Shown: positions 54,813 to 64,000 of the stretch, piece by piece
Numbering within the stretch: the stretch's first letter is position 1
Layout: each line of letters starts with the position of its first letter
Assembly: GCF_018918265.1 (NCBI RefSeq)
Contig: NZ_JAHLQC010000002.1
Coordinates: 222,820 to 286,819 of the forward strand
Direction: 5' to 3'
Origin: Falcatimonas sp. MSJ-15
Lineage (GTDB): Bacteria; Bacillota; Clostridia; Lachnospirales; Lachnospiraceae
Length of the DNA: 64,000 nt
The notes under the pieces: model-generated
Told to the model about the DNA's origin: nothing
What the model saw: the letters and a program-made list of their open reading frames with translations, nothing else
Databases searched by the model: none
Position numbers and translations under genes: made by a program

Positions 54813-57287
54813 TTACTTTCTGTCCATATATGCTGCTTGTCCGTCTTTACCTCTATTGCCTTCTTCATATGTTTTTACATATTTTGATGTGTCAAATGTT
54901 GTACCTTTTTTTACAATAGCAATCTCTATTCCTTCTATTCTAAATGAGTGTCCACTTGTTCCTGCCATCTCACCATTTTTAGCCCAGCCAAGCCAGCCAT
55001 AATCCTGAACATGAACTCTGTAATATATATCATAAGATTTACCATATCTATTAAGTAATTGCATTGATATTGCTTCCATTCTAAGTCCACTTCCTGAATC
55101 TCCAAGTGGAAGTCCACCCGACTCATCATAGGCGTATGGTGTAACATCACCTCTATTTTGTATATGTGCAGTAACTTTTATATCATCTTTATCAATTCCA
55201 TATATTATAAGACTCTCAAATCTTCTGCTCTTGCCATATGTTCCAAGTGATATTATTCCTGTATTAGTATCTACCACTTCATTCTTAAGTCCTTCATCCT
55301 GAACATATCCTATAAATCTCATATCAAGTGCAGGTGCAACAACTTCATCATCTGGATCTTCTGACGAATCTGATGAGCTTCCACCTGATGAATCACTACC
55401 AGAAGAACTTCCATCAGATGAATCTCCATTATCTGAAGAACCGCTATTTCCGTTGTCTACTACTTCTCCATTATTAGTCTCCTTACCTATAAGCCATGCT
55501 GACATCTTAGTATCTGCTACTCCATTATCAAGAGATTTTGATATTGATATTACTCCCGGATTATCAACTACAAATGATACTGTGTTATTCTCTGCTGTCT
55601 GAATACATACTCTTTGCTTGTTATTATATATAGCATACTGTGTTCCGTTTTTTAATGAACTATTCTTAACTGTGAACCATAATGCTCTATCCGGCTGTGC
55701 ATCTTTGCCATATCTTGTAAATGACGGTTTGAAATTAACTACTGAATTCCTTATTACATAACCATCATCATCAGAATCTGTTTTATTACATGTCATAACA
55801 ACTTTAACTGTATTAAGTGGATCTTTTGAATCAACAACTTTACTACTTGCAAATGCAAGTGTAAGTCCTGTCGTTGTTATAGTAGTTGTACTTACTTTAT
55901 TATCTATTTTTTCAGAATAATAGTATGGATAATCTGCTTCAAAAGTTCCTTGCATTCTCTCAATTGCATCTTTTGATAGTTTTACAGAATCAAGTGTTCC
56001 ATTAAGAAGTTCTTTTGTTGCGTTGCGAAGAACTGCTATATTAGCTCTATTACATGCTACTAATTCATTAATATAGGCTTCTTTACAACTATTACCAACA
56101 GTATCTGTAATACTAAAATCTTTCGCAGAAGACTTTGGTGCAACAACTATATATGCTTCTTTTGTTATATAATAATTAACATTTTTATCCATTGAAGTTA
56201 CTGTTGCTGTAATCTTTGTAAATCCAGGTTTTACACCTATAACTTTTAGATTAGCTCCATACGCCTCGCCAGAACTCTCTATCGTAGCAATATTCTCATT
56301 AGCAACCGCATATGTCACCTTACAGTTATTGGCATTAAGCCCTCCGACTGTATCACCTTTTGCATAGATAAAATTACCTTTTGTAACGCTTCTTCCCGCT
56401 TCAACACTTATATTCTCAAAAGATAAATCAACAACATTAACTATTTTTGTTATAGGTTTTCCACTAAATGCAGATGCCATCGGTATAAATTCATATACAC
56501 CTGCCACACTTGCTTTAAATATACCTGTATTCTCATCAAAAGTTGCATATTCTGTCTTGCCATCTGTAGATTGTAGTGTATGTACTCCACCTGTTAGTTC
56601 ATCACTAATACTTTGCTTATCCTTAGTTATCTTATAAAAAATAGTCGCATTACTGTCTGTTGGCTGCATATTAGTCTTAATAACAGTCTCAACTCCTGTT
56701 CTTATTATATCTCTTGTCGCTGTTACCTCAAGAGCTGTAGGAACTGTTAGTCCATTATCAAGTGTAAATACTGCACGTCTTACCATTGGTGTTGTTCTGT
56801 TAGTAAGCCACATTGTCACTGTAACTTCAAGTGTTGCGCCTTCGCTGTATCCTTCTCCGGCAGTTATATAGAATTTTGGCACTCCATTTTTGCCTGTCGA
56901 AAGTGTCGATACTGCTTTTCCTCCTGTAAAAGATACTGTTGTGTCGTTATCTTTTTTAATAACAAAACAATCATTAACATACTGCTTATCCATATTTTTA
57001 GCTTCAAAATAATATTCAAGTTTCTTAAATGTCGTTCCACCTGTAAGTTGTGTTTCAAGATATTCTGTATTAGCTGCCTGTAACTTTGCTGTAGCACCTG
57101 TTCCATTCTCGGCATAAAGTATCACATCGGCTGTTGATGATATCCCTATGTCAGTTGCTTCTTTTTCAGTTGCAGCATATACATTCAAAATTTTTTCATT
57201 TTCATAATACATATTTGATGTACATACCATAGCTAAAGACAGGACTGCTGCCAATATTAGTTTTTTTCCTCTTGCTAAGCACTTCAT
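54813..57287 (-). CDS. Secreted Ig-like/ChW surface protein, paralog 2
   Basis: An 824-residue protein with the same order as the neighbour at 52256: signal peptide (1-39), beta domains including an Ig-like group 2 segment (about 330-390), a helical part, an added Ser/Gly/Asp linker (about 640-680) absent from paralog 1, and three ChW repeats (GTYGKSRRFES, GDSGSGLRMEA, YGWLGWAKNGEMAGTSGHSF), ending AAYMDRK. DNA of the C-terminal repeats is about 85 percent like paralog 1 by eye, so recombination between them is possible. GGAGGA precedes the ATG. Confidence 0.88.
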   Translation of the reverse strand: MKCLARGKKLILAAVLSLAMVCTSNMYYENEKILNVYAATEKEATDIGISSTADVILYAENGTGATAKLQAANTEYLETQLTGGTTFKKLEYYFEAKNMDKQYVNDCFVIKKDNDTTVSFTGGKAVSTLSTGKNGVPKFYITAGEGYSEGATLEVTVTMWLTNRTTPMVRRAVFTLDNGLTVPTALEVTATRDIIRTGVETVIKTNMQPTDSNATIFYKITKDKQSISDELTGGVHTLQSTDGKTEYATFDENTGIFKASVAGVYEFIPMASAFSGKPITKIVNVVDLSFENISVEAGRSVTKGNFIYAKGDTVGGLNANNCKVTYAVANENIATIESSGEAYGANLKVIGVKPGFTKITATVTSMDKNVNYYITKEAYIVVAPKSSAKDFSITDTVGNSCKEAYINELVACNRANIAVLRNATKELLNGTLDSVKLSKDAIERMQGTFEADYPYYYSEKIDNKVSTTTITTTGLTLAFASSKVVDSKDPLNTVKVVMTCNKTDSDDDGYVIRNSVVNFKPSFTRYGKDAQPDRALWFTVKNSSLKNGTQYAIYNNKQRVCIQTAENNTVSFVVDNPGVISISKSLDNGVADTKMSAWLIGKETNNGEVVDNGNSGSSDNGDSSDGSSSGSDSSGGSSSDSSEDPDDEVVAPALDMRFIGYVQDEGLKNEVVDTNTGIISLGTYGKSRRFESLIIYGIDKDDIKVTAHIQNRGDVTPYAYDESGGLPLGDSGSGLRMEAISMQLLNRYGKSYDIYYRVHVQDYGWLGWAKNGEMAGTSGHSFRIEGIEIAIVKKGTTFDTSKYVKTYEEGNRGKDGQAAYMDRK

Positions 57288-57536
57288 AATATATCCTCCA
57301 CTATATTTATTTTAGATATATTTTCTCCCCCTCCAGGTACTTCTTTCAAATTGTTTAGCTAAAATACAATCTATACAATTCTATGTTTAATCTATCGGAT
57401 AAAATTTTATATACTAATATTATGCTTTTCTTGATTTTTTATTAAATAATTATGATAAGATGTTATAATATTAAACGCTTGCGAAAACACATTATCGCAA
57501 ATACATATATTATAACACTTAAAGGAGGGCTTATAT

Positions 57537-58610
57537 ATGCCTGCTTACTATGATAAGAAATACAACTACTGGTATGCTAAATTCTATTACACTGACGTGA
57601 CCGGTGTTCTAAGACAAAAAATGAAGCGTGGATTTCAGACTCAGTATGATGCACAAAAATATGAAGTTATGTTTAAGGAATATGGTGAAGCCAATCTTAA
57701 CATTTTGTTTTTAGAATTCTACAAGTTGTATTACGATGACATCTCAAAGAGAATTAAGCTATCAACTTTAATTACCAAAGACAAAATCTTCGAATTACAC
57801 ATTCTTCCTTACTTTGAAAATATGTATATAGATAAAATCCGTCCTATTGATATCAGAAACTGGCAAAGTTCACTATTAGCAAAAAATTATAGTAATTCTT
57901 ATCTTCGTGGAATCAATGTTCAATTAACTGCTTTATTTAACTTTGCAGTTCGATTTTATGGGCTTGCAACTAATCCTTGCCAGATGGCAGGATGTATTGT
58001 AAAACCTGAAAAAAAGGAAATGAAATTCTGGACTGAAACAGAATATAATAACTTTATCTGTGCTTTCGAGCTTGGAAGCCTTGGACATACTATATTTGAA
58101 ACGCTATACTGGACCGGTATTCGTGAAGGCGAACTTCTTGCTCTCACACTTAATGATATTAATTTTGATAAAAATATTATTACTATTAATAAGACTTATC
58201 ACAAGATTCGTGGTAAAAGCATTATTACACCGCCTAAGACACCAGGAAGCAACCGTATTGTTCCGATACCTGTTTTTCTATGTAATGAACTTAACAACTA
58301 TATTATTAAAAATAAAATAACCAAACCTTATGACAGAATATTTAAATGTCGACGCACACTATTATATGAAGAAATGAAACGTGGATGCTCTATCTCTGGT
58401 ATTAAGAAAATCCGTATTCACGATTTACGTCACAGTCATGCATCACTGCTTATAAATCTTGGTTTTCCTCCTGCTGTAATTGCTGAACGCCTGGGGCATG
58501 AACGTATATCAACTACTCTTAATACATACTCACATTTCTTTCCTAATCAGCAGGCAGGACTTATTCGAGCTCTTGAAGAACTTAACAATGCACGATTTGA
58601 AGACAATTAA
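57537..58610 (+). CDS. Tyrosine recombinase (phage-type integrase), orphan
   Basis: A 357-residue integrase: an N-terminal arm-binding-like part (about 1-50, YYDKKYNYWYAKFYY), a SAM-like core-binding domain (about 55-150) and a catalytic domain with Arg196 (GIREGE), Lys234, His295 and Arg298 (HDLRHSH), His321 (LGHERIS) and nucleophile Tyr331 (TLNTYSHFF). All catalytic residues are intact. No other phage or conjugation gene is near, so its substrate is unknown. It lies between oppositely oriented paralogs of one surface-protein family. AAGGAGGG gives a strong ribosome site. Confidence 0.92.
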   Translation: MPAYYDKKYNYWYAKFYYTDVTGVLRQKMKRGFQTQYDAQKYEVMFKEYGEANLNILFLEFYKLYYDDISKRIKLSTLITKDKIFELHILPYFENMYIDKIRPIDIRNWQSSLLAKNYSNSYLRGINVQLTALFNFAVRFYGLATNPCQMAGCIVKPEKKEMKFWTETEYNNFICAFELGSLGHTIFETLYWTGIREGELLALTLNDINFDKNIITINKTYHKIRGKSIITPPKTPGSNRIVPIPVFLCNELNNYIIKNKITKPYDRIFKCRRTLLYEEMKRGCSISGIKKIRIHDLRHSHASLLINLGFPPAVIAERLGHERISTTLNTYSHFFPNQQAGLIRALEELNNARFEDN

Positions 58611-58720
58611 TTACCAAAATTATATATATTAGATAAATAAGATAGGAACTGTTAATATAATTCTTATTAGAATAATATTTATCAAAATATTTGAAAGGGG
58701 CAATTATTTTTCTATAATTG

Positions 58721-58757
58721 AGAAGTCGGCTAATCAACTAATATTAGCCGACTTCTT
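58721..58757 (+). terminator. Hairpin after the integrase gene
   Basis: A 14-bp perfect stem (AGAAGTCGGCTAAT with ATTAGCCGACTTCT) and an 8-base loop; the T run is poor, so termination is probable rather than certain. A second hairpin (GAAAGAC...GTCTTTC) follows at about 58790-58835. Confidence 0.65.
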
Positions 58758-58842
58758 ACACTAGTATGCATATCATTTTTGGAAAGACTCTTTCGGTATA
58801 TATAGCCGTTGAGCTAAAGGTCTTTCTTTGCTTTTTTATAAT

Positions 58843-59277
58843 CTAGAGATAGCTTTTAATCTCTCTAAGAAGTTTTTCTTCTGAGCCTATAAGTTCCTTA
58901 GCAATATTCTTTGCCTCATCATCCGCTGCTTTGTACTGATTAAGATATTTTTCTAATGATTTAACTCCCATATTACAACCATCTGTCATAAGATCCGCTA
59001 TAGTCTTATCAGATTCATTCATAACAAGCTTAACATTCGTCTTCATCCATGACATACCTTTAGCTACAGGATTAGGATTCTTACCTTCATCGTGATATCT
59101 TGCAAGCAATGATTGCATATCATCCTTAAGTTCTATATGCTTATCCATACATCTGTTAAGCGACTTTTTAAGAGATTCATCACTTACATAAGAAAGTACT
59201 TCACCAATAGATGTTATCCCCATCTTAACTCCGGCATCACACTCTCTTAAAAGTTTGATTGTATCTGATTCTATCAA
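58843..59277 (-). CDS. Four-helix-bundle protein (DUF2383-like), unknown role
   Basis: A 144-residue all-helical soluble protein: LRECDAGVKMGITSIGEVLS, then a helix with DKHIELKDDMQSLLARYHDEG, a Pro/Asn loop (NPNPVAKGMSWM) and two further helices. The size and spacing resemble DUF2383/PA2169-type ferritin-like bundles. Acidic residues (Glu/Asp/His on helices 1-2) could bind metal, but no full ferritin signature is present. The start codon seems to be TTG (59277), with AAAGGATG nine bases before. It stands alone on the minus strand. The 59278-59711 gap upstream is AT-rich. Confidence 0.75.
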   Translation of the reverse strand: MIESDTIKLLRECDAGVKMGITSIGEVLSYVSDESLKKSLNRCMDKHIELKDDMQSLLARYHDEGKNPNPVAKGMSWMKTNVKLVMNESDKTIADLMTDGCNMGVKSLEKYLNQYKAADDEAKNIAKELIGSEEKLLREIKSYL

Positions 59278-59564
59278 TGTTAATCATCCTTTCTATGTTT
59301 ATATTATTAAATATTTTTGTTAGATTTGTACTGTTTAGCAAACATCATTCATAACAACTTCGCTATATTACATTCAGTATTCTCTGTTATTATTCTATTA
59401 TTGCTTCAATTATCTTTTTTATACATCAAACCTTATTTTCAAAATAAGTTTTCACTACTTTTCCACATATCAATTTGGAAACTTTTATTTTTACATATCA
59501 TTACAAGTCGCTTTATGACAAGGATTTAACAATAATATTTTTCTATAACAGTCCTTTTTATCTA

Positions 59565-59593
59565 TTGACAAATGTTCATTATATAAACATAAT
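59565..59593 (+). promoter_or_regulatory. Promoter of the small HTH-like gene
   Basis: -35 TTGACA (59565-59570), 17-bp spacer, -10 CATAAT (59588-59593). The transcript would have a leader of about 110 bases containing a small hairpin (CTGCTT/AAGCAG). Confidence 0.65.
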
Positions 59594-59711
59594 AGTAGTG
59601 TAAAAACTAAAGAAACTGCTTTAGTACAAGCAGGATTATGAATTATATGTGGAAACTCTCCATTTGACATAATACCAGTAACACCCAGAATATTGAAAGG
59701 ATAAAGAAGTT

Positions 59712-59933
59712 ATGTGCAATCCTAATGATGAATTAATTAAGAAAGCCTTCGAAGAAGGCGTGGCATCTGCCAAAGAACATGCCAGACAGCAGTTTGACCA
59801 AAGATTTGAGAACCATATCAAAATGGCAGTCCTCAAAATGAACCGAAAAGGTTTCTCTGCATACGAAATCGCAGATATCCTATCTGTAAGCACAGAAAGA
59901 GTTGAACAGATTATTAAAAAAATAGCATGTTAA
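59712..59933 (+). CDS. Small protein resembling the C-terminal tail of Rpn (PD-(D/E)XK) proteins
   Basis: A 73-residue protein: a helical start (PNDELIKKAFEEGVASAKEH), then MAVLKMNRKGFSAYEIADIL and SVSTERVEQIIKK, which looks like the helix-turn-helix-like tail (KGYS-EEIAEIL-LS-EEVE-II) found at the C-terminus of Rpn family recombination nucleases and other proteins. The nuclease domain is absent. It has its own promoter and a ribosome site (GAAAGGATAAAG), so it may be a real small regulator rather than debris. Short Rpn C-terminal products are known to exist in some bacteria; whether this is one is inference. Confidence 0.65.
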   Translation: MCNPNDELIKKAFEEGVASAKEHARQQFDQRFENHIKMAVLKMNRKGFSAYEIADILSVSTERVEQIIKKIAC

Positions 59934-60258
59934 ACAAGCAATATGATATATAATACTTGCATAAAAAAGCTAAACAACTTATTTTAAATGGCATACTAAA
60001 ACTTGTTTTAATAATCTGTATATTCAAAAATTTTGAATATCTAAATATTTTGTAACAATCTTAAACTAAGTGTAACATAATTAATCACTTTGCAACAAAA
60101 TATTAAGTATATCGTAAGTTTTGAATATAAAAGTGTTATAAATTATTAAAGTTCTTTTTGGTAAATTCTTTTATAATCCTATTATAGACGTCAAGTTACG
60201 TTAGTTCACGCAATACGGGAGATACGTGAATAATATAAAATAAAGGAGATACCAGATT

Positions 60259-61116
60259 ATGAAAATGAAATTTTTTACACTAGCTAATATTGCAGCCATG
60301 TCAATGTGCCTTATGGCATGTAATAACACTACCACTTCTACTAATAACAAAAACAACAATACAAAAGAATTGGAATCTACATTTACAGAAGTATCATCAG
60401 CTGACCAGACAGTTAGTGATACTTCCACTAATAATACTACTGTCAGTTCAGACACAAACCTTGATAATTCTACACATGATAAAATGATAAAAACTTATCA
60501 GGATGCACTTAACCAGGTAATTAATAATAATATACTTCCAAATGGCACACAACTTAATGCCGATGGTTGCATAAATCCAATCACTGACAACTATTTTTCA
60601 ATATATGATATTGATAATGATGGTCTTGATGAACTTATCATTAACTTTATCTACTCTGATTCTAATCAGCTTAAAATTCACAGTGTCTTCGGATATGATG
60701 ATAAAACTAATGAGTTACATAACGAATTGCAAGATTATGTCGGCATAACATACTTTAACAACAATGAACCTTATGTAACGTGGGAAAATGATGCTGATAC
60801 TGCAAGTGATGAATTATGGCCATATACCGTATATGAGTATAATAGTATTAATGATGTCTATGACGTAAAATATCAGATCTCAGCTCACAAAGTTGGTGAA
60901 ACTGTTGATTTTCTTGGTAATAAAATTGATCCTCTGGCTGATACAGATAATGCTGGTGTTGTATTCCTCGTAGTTGACAAGAAAAATAATACTTCAACAA
61001 CTCTAAGTAAAAGTGCCTATCAGACATTTTATAATGAATTATTTGATGATAATATTGATGAAATTACTATACCTTATATGCAGATGACTGAAGATAATAT
61101 TAACTCTTTAAAATAA
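60259..61116 (+). CDS. Lipoprotein of unknown function
   Basis: A 285-residue lipoprotein: a signal with lipobox LMAC (Cys21), an Asn/Thr/Ser-rich spacer (about 22-75), and a globular domain with a calcium-loop-like YDIDNDGLDELIINF (about 114-130), a pattern common in small secreted Firmicute proteins. LspA (10051-10527) would process it. AAAGGAG precedes the ATG. The upstream gap 59934-60258 has a perfect palindrome around 60020-60040 (TATTCAAAA/TTTTGAATA) and a 6-bp hairpin with TTCACG/CGTGAA (about 60205-60230). Confidence 0.82.
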   Translation: MKMKFFTLANIAAMSMCLMACNNTTTSTNNKNNNTKELESTFTEVSSADQTVSDTSTNNTTVSSDTNLDNSTHDKMIKTYQDALNQVINNNILPNGTQLNADGCINPITDNYFSIYDIDNDGLDELIINFIYSDSNQLKIHSVFGYDDKTNELHNELQDYVGITYFNNNEPYVTWENDADTASDELWPYTVYEYNSINDVYDVKYQISAHKVGETVDFLGNKIDPLADTDNAGVVFLVVDKKNNTSTTLSKSAYQTFYNELFDDNIDEITIPYMQMTEDNINSLK

Positions 61117-61267
61117 ACTTATTCGTCTTATCGATTGAATTAAAGTTTAAAATTATTTGATTGCTTTATCATCGATATCTTAAATTGATAAGCTCGGTAG
61201 ACCTTGTCTATTGATGAGTTTTATTAATGGGCTTAGAATTTAGTAAATTGAAGATTTGAATTAAACT

Positions 61268-61324
61268 TGTAGCTTAATCAAAACCAATAGGTTGGTATTA
61301 GTTTTTGATTAAGCTACTTTTTCA
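61268..61324 (+). terminator. Terminator after the lipoprotein gene
   Basis: A stem of about 21 bp (GTAGCTTAATCAAAACCAAT pairing downstream at 61296-61317, with wobble pairs and a small bulge) followed by a T run. Confidence 0.82.
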
Positions 61325-61429
61325 TTGTCTGCTACTAATATGCTACTACTCTTTTACTCTTATAATTCTATCAAATCCACTGCCTGCCTATCTTAATCCA
61401 AAATGCTTTATACATAATATAGTGTAAGT

Positions 61430-61670
61430 ATGTGTCGTATTATTGAATCAATAGAGCTTTTGGCAATAGATATAAATGATATGCCGTGGCAGGTATATGA
61501 TGAGGTTGATAACATCAAACACATCTATCATATTTAAAGGCTCAAGTGATTCACATTCGTACCCACATCTACCGGAGGAGAATTAAAATTAATCAATTAA
61601 TCGCCGGTCCTTAGATATCTAAAAACTCGCCGAAAACAGGCACAATTTTTAAATTTTAGGAGGTCACGAT
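61430..61670 (+). promoter_or_regulatory. Long structured leader of the third ChW gene
   Basis: About 240 bases without a main gene. Foldable parts: ATATGAT (61494-61500) with ATCATAT and an inner TTGAT/ATCAA stem (61494-61533), then ACCGG/CCGGT with ATTAA/TTAAT (about 61571-61612), then GCC/GGC near 61630. A 35-codon open frame (61430-61537) overlaps the first hairpin but has no good ribosome site. It does not match a riboswitch I know. Confidence 0.4.
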
Positions 61671-64000
61671 ATGAACAAATTTACACGTTCCCAGATGGGA
61701 AAAATTATGGCATACGCTTTATCTGCTGCTATGGCAGTTACTGTTGTGCCAACATATATGATGAAACCATTAGTTGCTGAAGCTTCTGTTATTACACCAG
61801 CAGGTGCAAATGAAATTCAAAAGGGTAAAGACCTTACGATAGCATCAACTTCTAATAAAACAAGAATTGCTCTTTTTGCAAAAGGAACTGCTTCTCAGAC
61901 AGGCGATAAAGCTGTATATGTTTTCAAAGAAGTTGCTGATGGAACAACAGCATTGCCTATTCCTTATGATGTTCCGACAGGAACCTATTATATAGGTATG
62001 TATTCAGCTGCTGCTTCGGTAACTGATAAGGCTGCTGCTGCATCATCAACAAGTTATACAATAGATCCTACTGAAACTGTAAAAATAAATGATGCAACAG
62101 CTGTAACAGGTTTAACATTAAGTGCTACAAATACTAATATTTATAATACATTACCTAGTAGTGCAAGCAATATTGTTTCTAATCAAGAGTATATAAATGT
62201 TAACTTACTCGGAGGCGATAACAAAACATACGAGTCAGTTAGTGTAACAGCTTATGCATCAAGCGATGCTGCTAACAAATTCAAAGTTGGTGGTACAACC
62301 GTTGATAGTGTGGCTGTCGCTTCACCAACAACTATTACAGTTTCTGATATTACAAAACCTATTCCCGTAACTTTAGATGATTCTAGTGTTAATGCTGAAG
62401 TTGACGGTGCAACAGTTACTATAGAAGTTAAGATTAAAATCGTTGGTCGTGAAAATGAGATAAGTAAAAAAATTCAGTTAAAAGCAGTTAAAGGGCTTGT
62501 AACTGCAAGTACAATCCTTATGACAGCTGATAAAGAAGTAGTTTCTACTGGTGATACTGCTGTATTAACAACAAATGTTGCACCTGCAAATTCACAGCAG
62601 AATATTTCTTATGCTATAAAAGGTACAAATACAGTTAAGGCTGATGGCTCAACACCTGCTGACACTGATTTAGATATGCTTGTTGAAGGTAATCTTATCA
62701 AATTGGTTGATAAAACAGGTGGTAGTGATACTTCGAATCCAGATTCAAAAGATTTAATATATGCAATTTTTGACACATCTACAGGTGAATTAACAACAAA
62801 ACGTTATGGTGATTACGAAGTTACAGCATATGTTGATGGAAATAAAAATGGTAGCTATGATAATGGTACTGATAGCGTTAAAGCTTCAAAAGTTGTAACT
62901 GCAGCATCTTTTGTGATAAATGATGTTCTTCCAACTGCCGGAGCTACTTCAACAACAAGTGGTACAATAACAGCTTATCCTACAAACAGTACTAATTTAT
63001 CACATGTATATGCTGACTATTCAGTTGAAGATACAAGTATTGCAACTATTTCAGGTAGTACTGATGAATTTAATGTAAAGCCTGTGGCTCCTGGTATAAC
63101 TAAGATTAATGCCAAAGTTAAAGTATACGCTAATGTAGGTTATGATTTTGAAGCATCAGGATATGTTGTAGTTCAGCCAGATCCAAGTGATGATGATTTT
63201 GAAATTACATCGATTCCAAATACAGAAATTTATGCTAATAGATTAGCTAAAAATAATAAACTTACAAGTGCATTATCTTTACAGCTCGCAGATGCAATCA
63301 ATGACAATAAAGTTGATGCAAAAATATTAAAGAAAGAAGCTGTAGAACAGGCAAGTGCAGAAGTTGAAAGTGATTTATCAGCTTACTACACAATTACAGA
63401 TACTGATTCAAATACATTATCCACAGTATCTGCTAACGGATTACTTTTTGCAGCATATGACCCAGATGTTGTTGCTGTAGAATCACCAGAAAAAAGTGTA
63501 AAAGTAAAATTAGTAGTAACTGATTTACATGCAGAAGACGAAGTATACAAAGTAAAAGATTCAGTAGTTAACTTTGTAGCTGAAATGACAGTTGATAATG
63601 AAGTAAAAGAGCTCCAGAAACCAGTTTGGTTAACTGTTCAGAATGATGAACTTGTAGATGGTGAAACTTATACTGTATACGATAATGGTGAAGCTATTTA
63701 TACAGCAAAGGCTGCTGAAAATACTCAGACTAATAAAGTTGAATTATCTTTCCAGACAGATTCATTCAGTGTATTCTCAGTTGTAGCAACTCCTGACGCT
63801 GAAGTTACAGATAATGAAGCTGATATTGACAAACCAGATACAGACGACATCTACGACAAAGTAAACTTCTCAGCTCACGTACAGAGAAGAATCGGAACAG
63901 ATGATGAAGCAGATATCGCTGCAACAGTATCAGATGACGGTATCATCTCACTTGGTACTCATGGACAGAGCAGACGAGTTGAGAAGATTACACTCACAGG
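61671..64000 (+). CDS. Secreted Ig-like/ChW surface protein, paralog 3 (runs off the window)
   Basis: At least 776 residues, continuing past 64000. Signal peptide (about 1-39, ending LVAEAS), beta-rich repeats, an Ig-like part, the shared segment PVWLTVQNDELVDGETYTVY (compare PLWIAVTNTGFNNGDSYTVY in paralog 1), and the first ChW repeat (FSAHVQRRIG then GTHGQSRRVE). It is the same family as the genes at 52256 and 54813 but on the opposite strand. AGGAGG lies before the ATG. Several Asp/Asn-rich stretches (for example DGNKNGSYDNG) could bind calcium. Confidence 0.88.
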   Translation, partial: MNKFTRSQMGKIMAYALSAAMAVTVVPTYMMKPLVAEASVITPAGANEIQKGKDLTIASTSNKTRIALFAKGTASQTGDKAVYVFKEVADGTTALPIPYDVPTGTYYIGMYSAAASVTDKAAAASSTSYTIDPTETVKINDATAVTGLTLSATNTNIYNTLPSSASNIVSNQEYINVNLLGGDNKTYESVSVTAYASSDAANKFKVGGTTVDSVAVASPTTITVSDITKPIPVTLDDSSVNAEVDGATVTIEVKIKIVGRENEISKKIQLKAVKGLVTASTILMTADKEVVSTGDTAVLTTNVAPANSQQNISYAIKGTNTVKADGSTPADTDLDMLVEGNLIKLVDKTGGSDTSNPDSKDLIYAIFDTSTGELTTKRYGDYEVTAYVDGNKNGSYDNGTDSVKASKVVTAASFVINDVLPTAGATSTTSGTITAYPTNSTNLSHVYADYSVEDTSIATISGSTDEFNVKPVAPGITKINAKVKVYANVGYDFEASGYVVVQPDPSDDDFEITSIPNTEIYANRLAKNNKLTSALSLQLADAINDNKVDAKILKKEAVEQASAEVESDLSAYYTITDTDSNTLSTVSANGLLFAAYDPDVVAVESPEKSVKVKLVVTDLHAEDEVYKVKDSVVNFVAEMTVDNEVKELQKPVWLTVQNDELVDGETYTVYDNGEAIYTAKAAENTQTNKVELSFQTDSFSVFSVVATPDAEVTDNEADIDKPDTDDIYDKVNFSAHVQRRIGTDDEADIAATVSDDGIISLGTHGQSRRVEKITLT

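Noticed and set aside
59636..59893. 85-residue minus-strand open frame
   Set aside because: It is antisense to the small HTH-like gene, which has a promoter and ribosome site.
61430..61671. c-di-GMP riboswitch upstream of the third ChW gene
   Set aside because: The conserved GCACAGGGCAAACC and GCAAAGCCUCCGG elements are not present.

Overview
The window looks like chromosomal DNA of a low-GC, Gram-positive, anaerobic Lachnospiraceae-type bacterium. The evidence is the A+T-rich sequence with AGGAGG-type ribosome sites, a truncated CotJC-type spore-coat catalase, a Csp-like subtilase, a DUF4250 protein, clostridial hydrophobic-W (ChW) repeat surface proteins, and a Hsp70-like/giant-helical-repeat operon of a type I associate with this family. 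A Lachnospira/[Eubacterium] eligens-like host is a guess. No rRNA, tRNA or CRISPR was seen.

Layout. (1) About 1-4515: the right end of an integrative element. It carries a truncated unknown gene, hicA-hicB, a Rha/ANT antirepressor, a solitary hicB, and a large serine recombinase under a promoter with a LexA-like box. The element ends abruptly inside a spore-coat manganese catalase gene (cotJC), of which only the 3' part remains here. (2) 5.3-12.6 kb: rhamnulose-1-phosphate aldolase; an anchored transglutaminase divergent from a DUF58/DUF4129-like pair; lspA; a Csp-like subtilase. (3) 12.8-32 kb, nearly all on the minus strand: protein quality control and housekeeping (clpX, htrA, phosphoglucomutase, rarA, a NodB deacetylase, an MBL hydrolase, clpB). 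Embedded here is a four-gene block of unknown function at 18.5-25.5 kb (two-TM coiled-coil protein, TPR protein, actin/Hsp70-fold protein, 1189-residue helical-repeat protein). (4) 32.0-32.9 kb: a gene-free gap with two large, oppositely oriented structured repeats. They share a core with a third, 47-bp copy behind the cotJC fragment; the stems differ in sequence but keep base pairing. (5) 32.9-41.6 kb: cell-surface glycan assembly (LCP ligase, polyprenyl glycosylphosphotransferase, RfbD, two glycosyltransferase proteins) and a diacylglycerol-kinase-family lipid kinase. (6) 41.8-64 kb: secreted and wall proteins. These are a transglutaminase-ChW protein, an M6 protease, a repeat-bearing GH25 lysozyme, an LtaS-like sulfatase with an acyltransferase, and three paralogous Ig-like/ChW proteins, the last running off the window. 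An orphan tyrosine recombinase, a four-helix-bundle protein, an Rpn-tail-like protein and a lipoprotein lie among them.

The most interesting points are the cotJC split by a serine-recombinase element (possibly restored by excision during sporulation), the covarying hairpin family, and the uncharacterised Hsp70-like operon. Several gene starts were moved downstream of the longest open frame because a Shine-Dalgarno sequence sits before an internal start; these are noted per gene.
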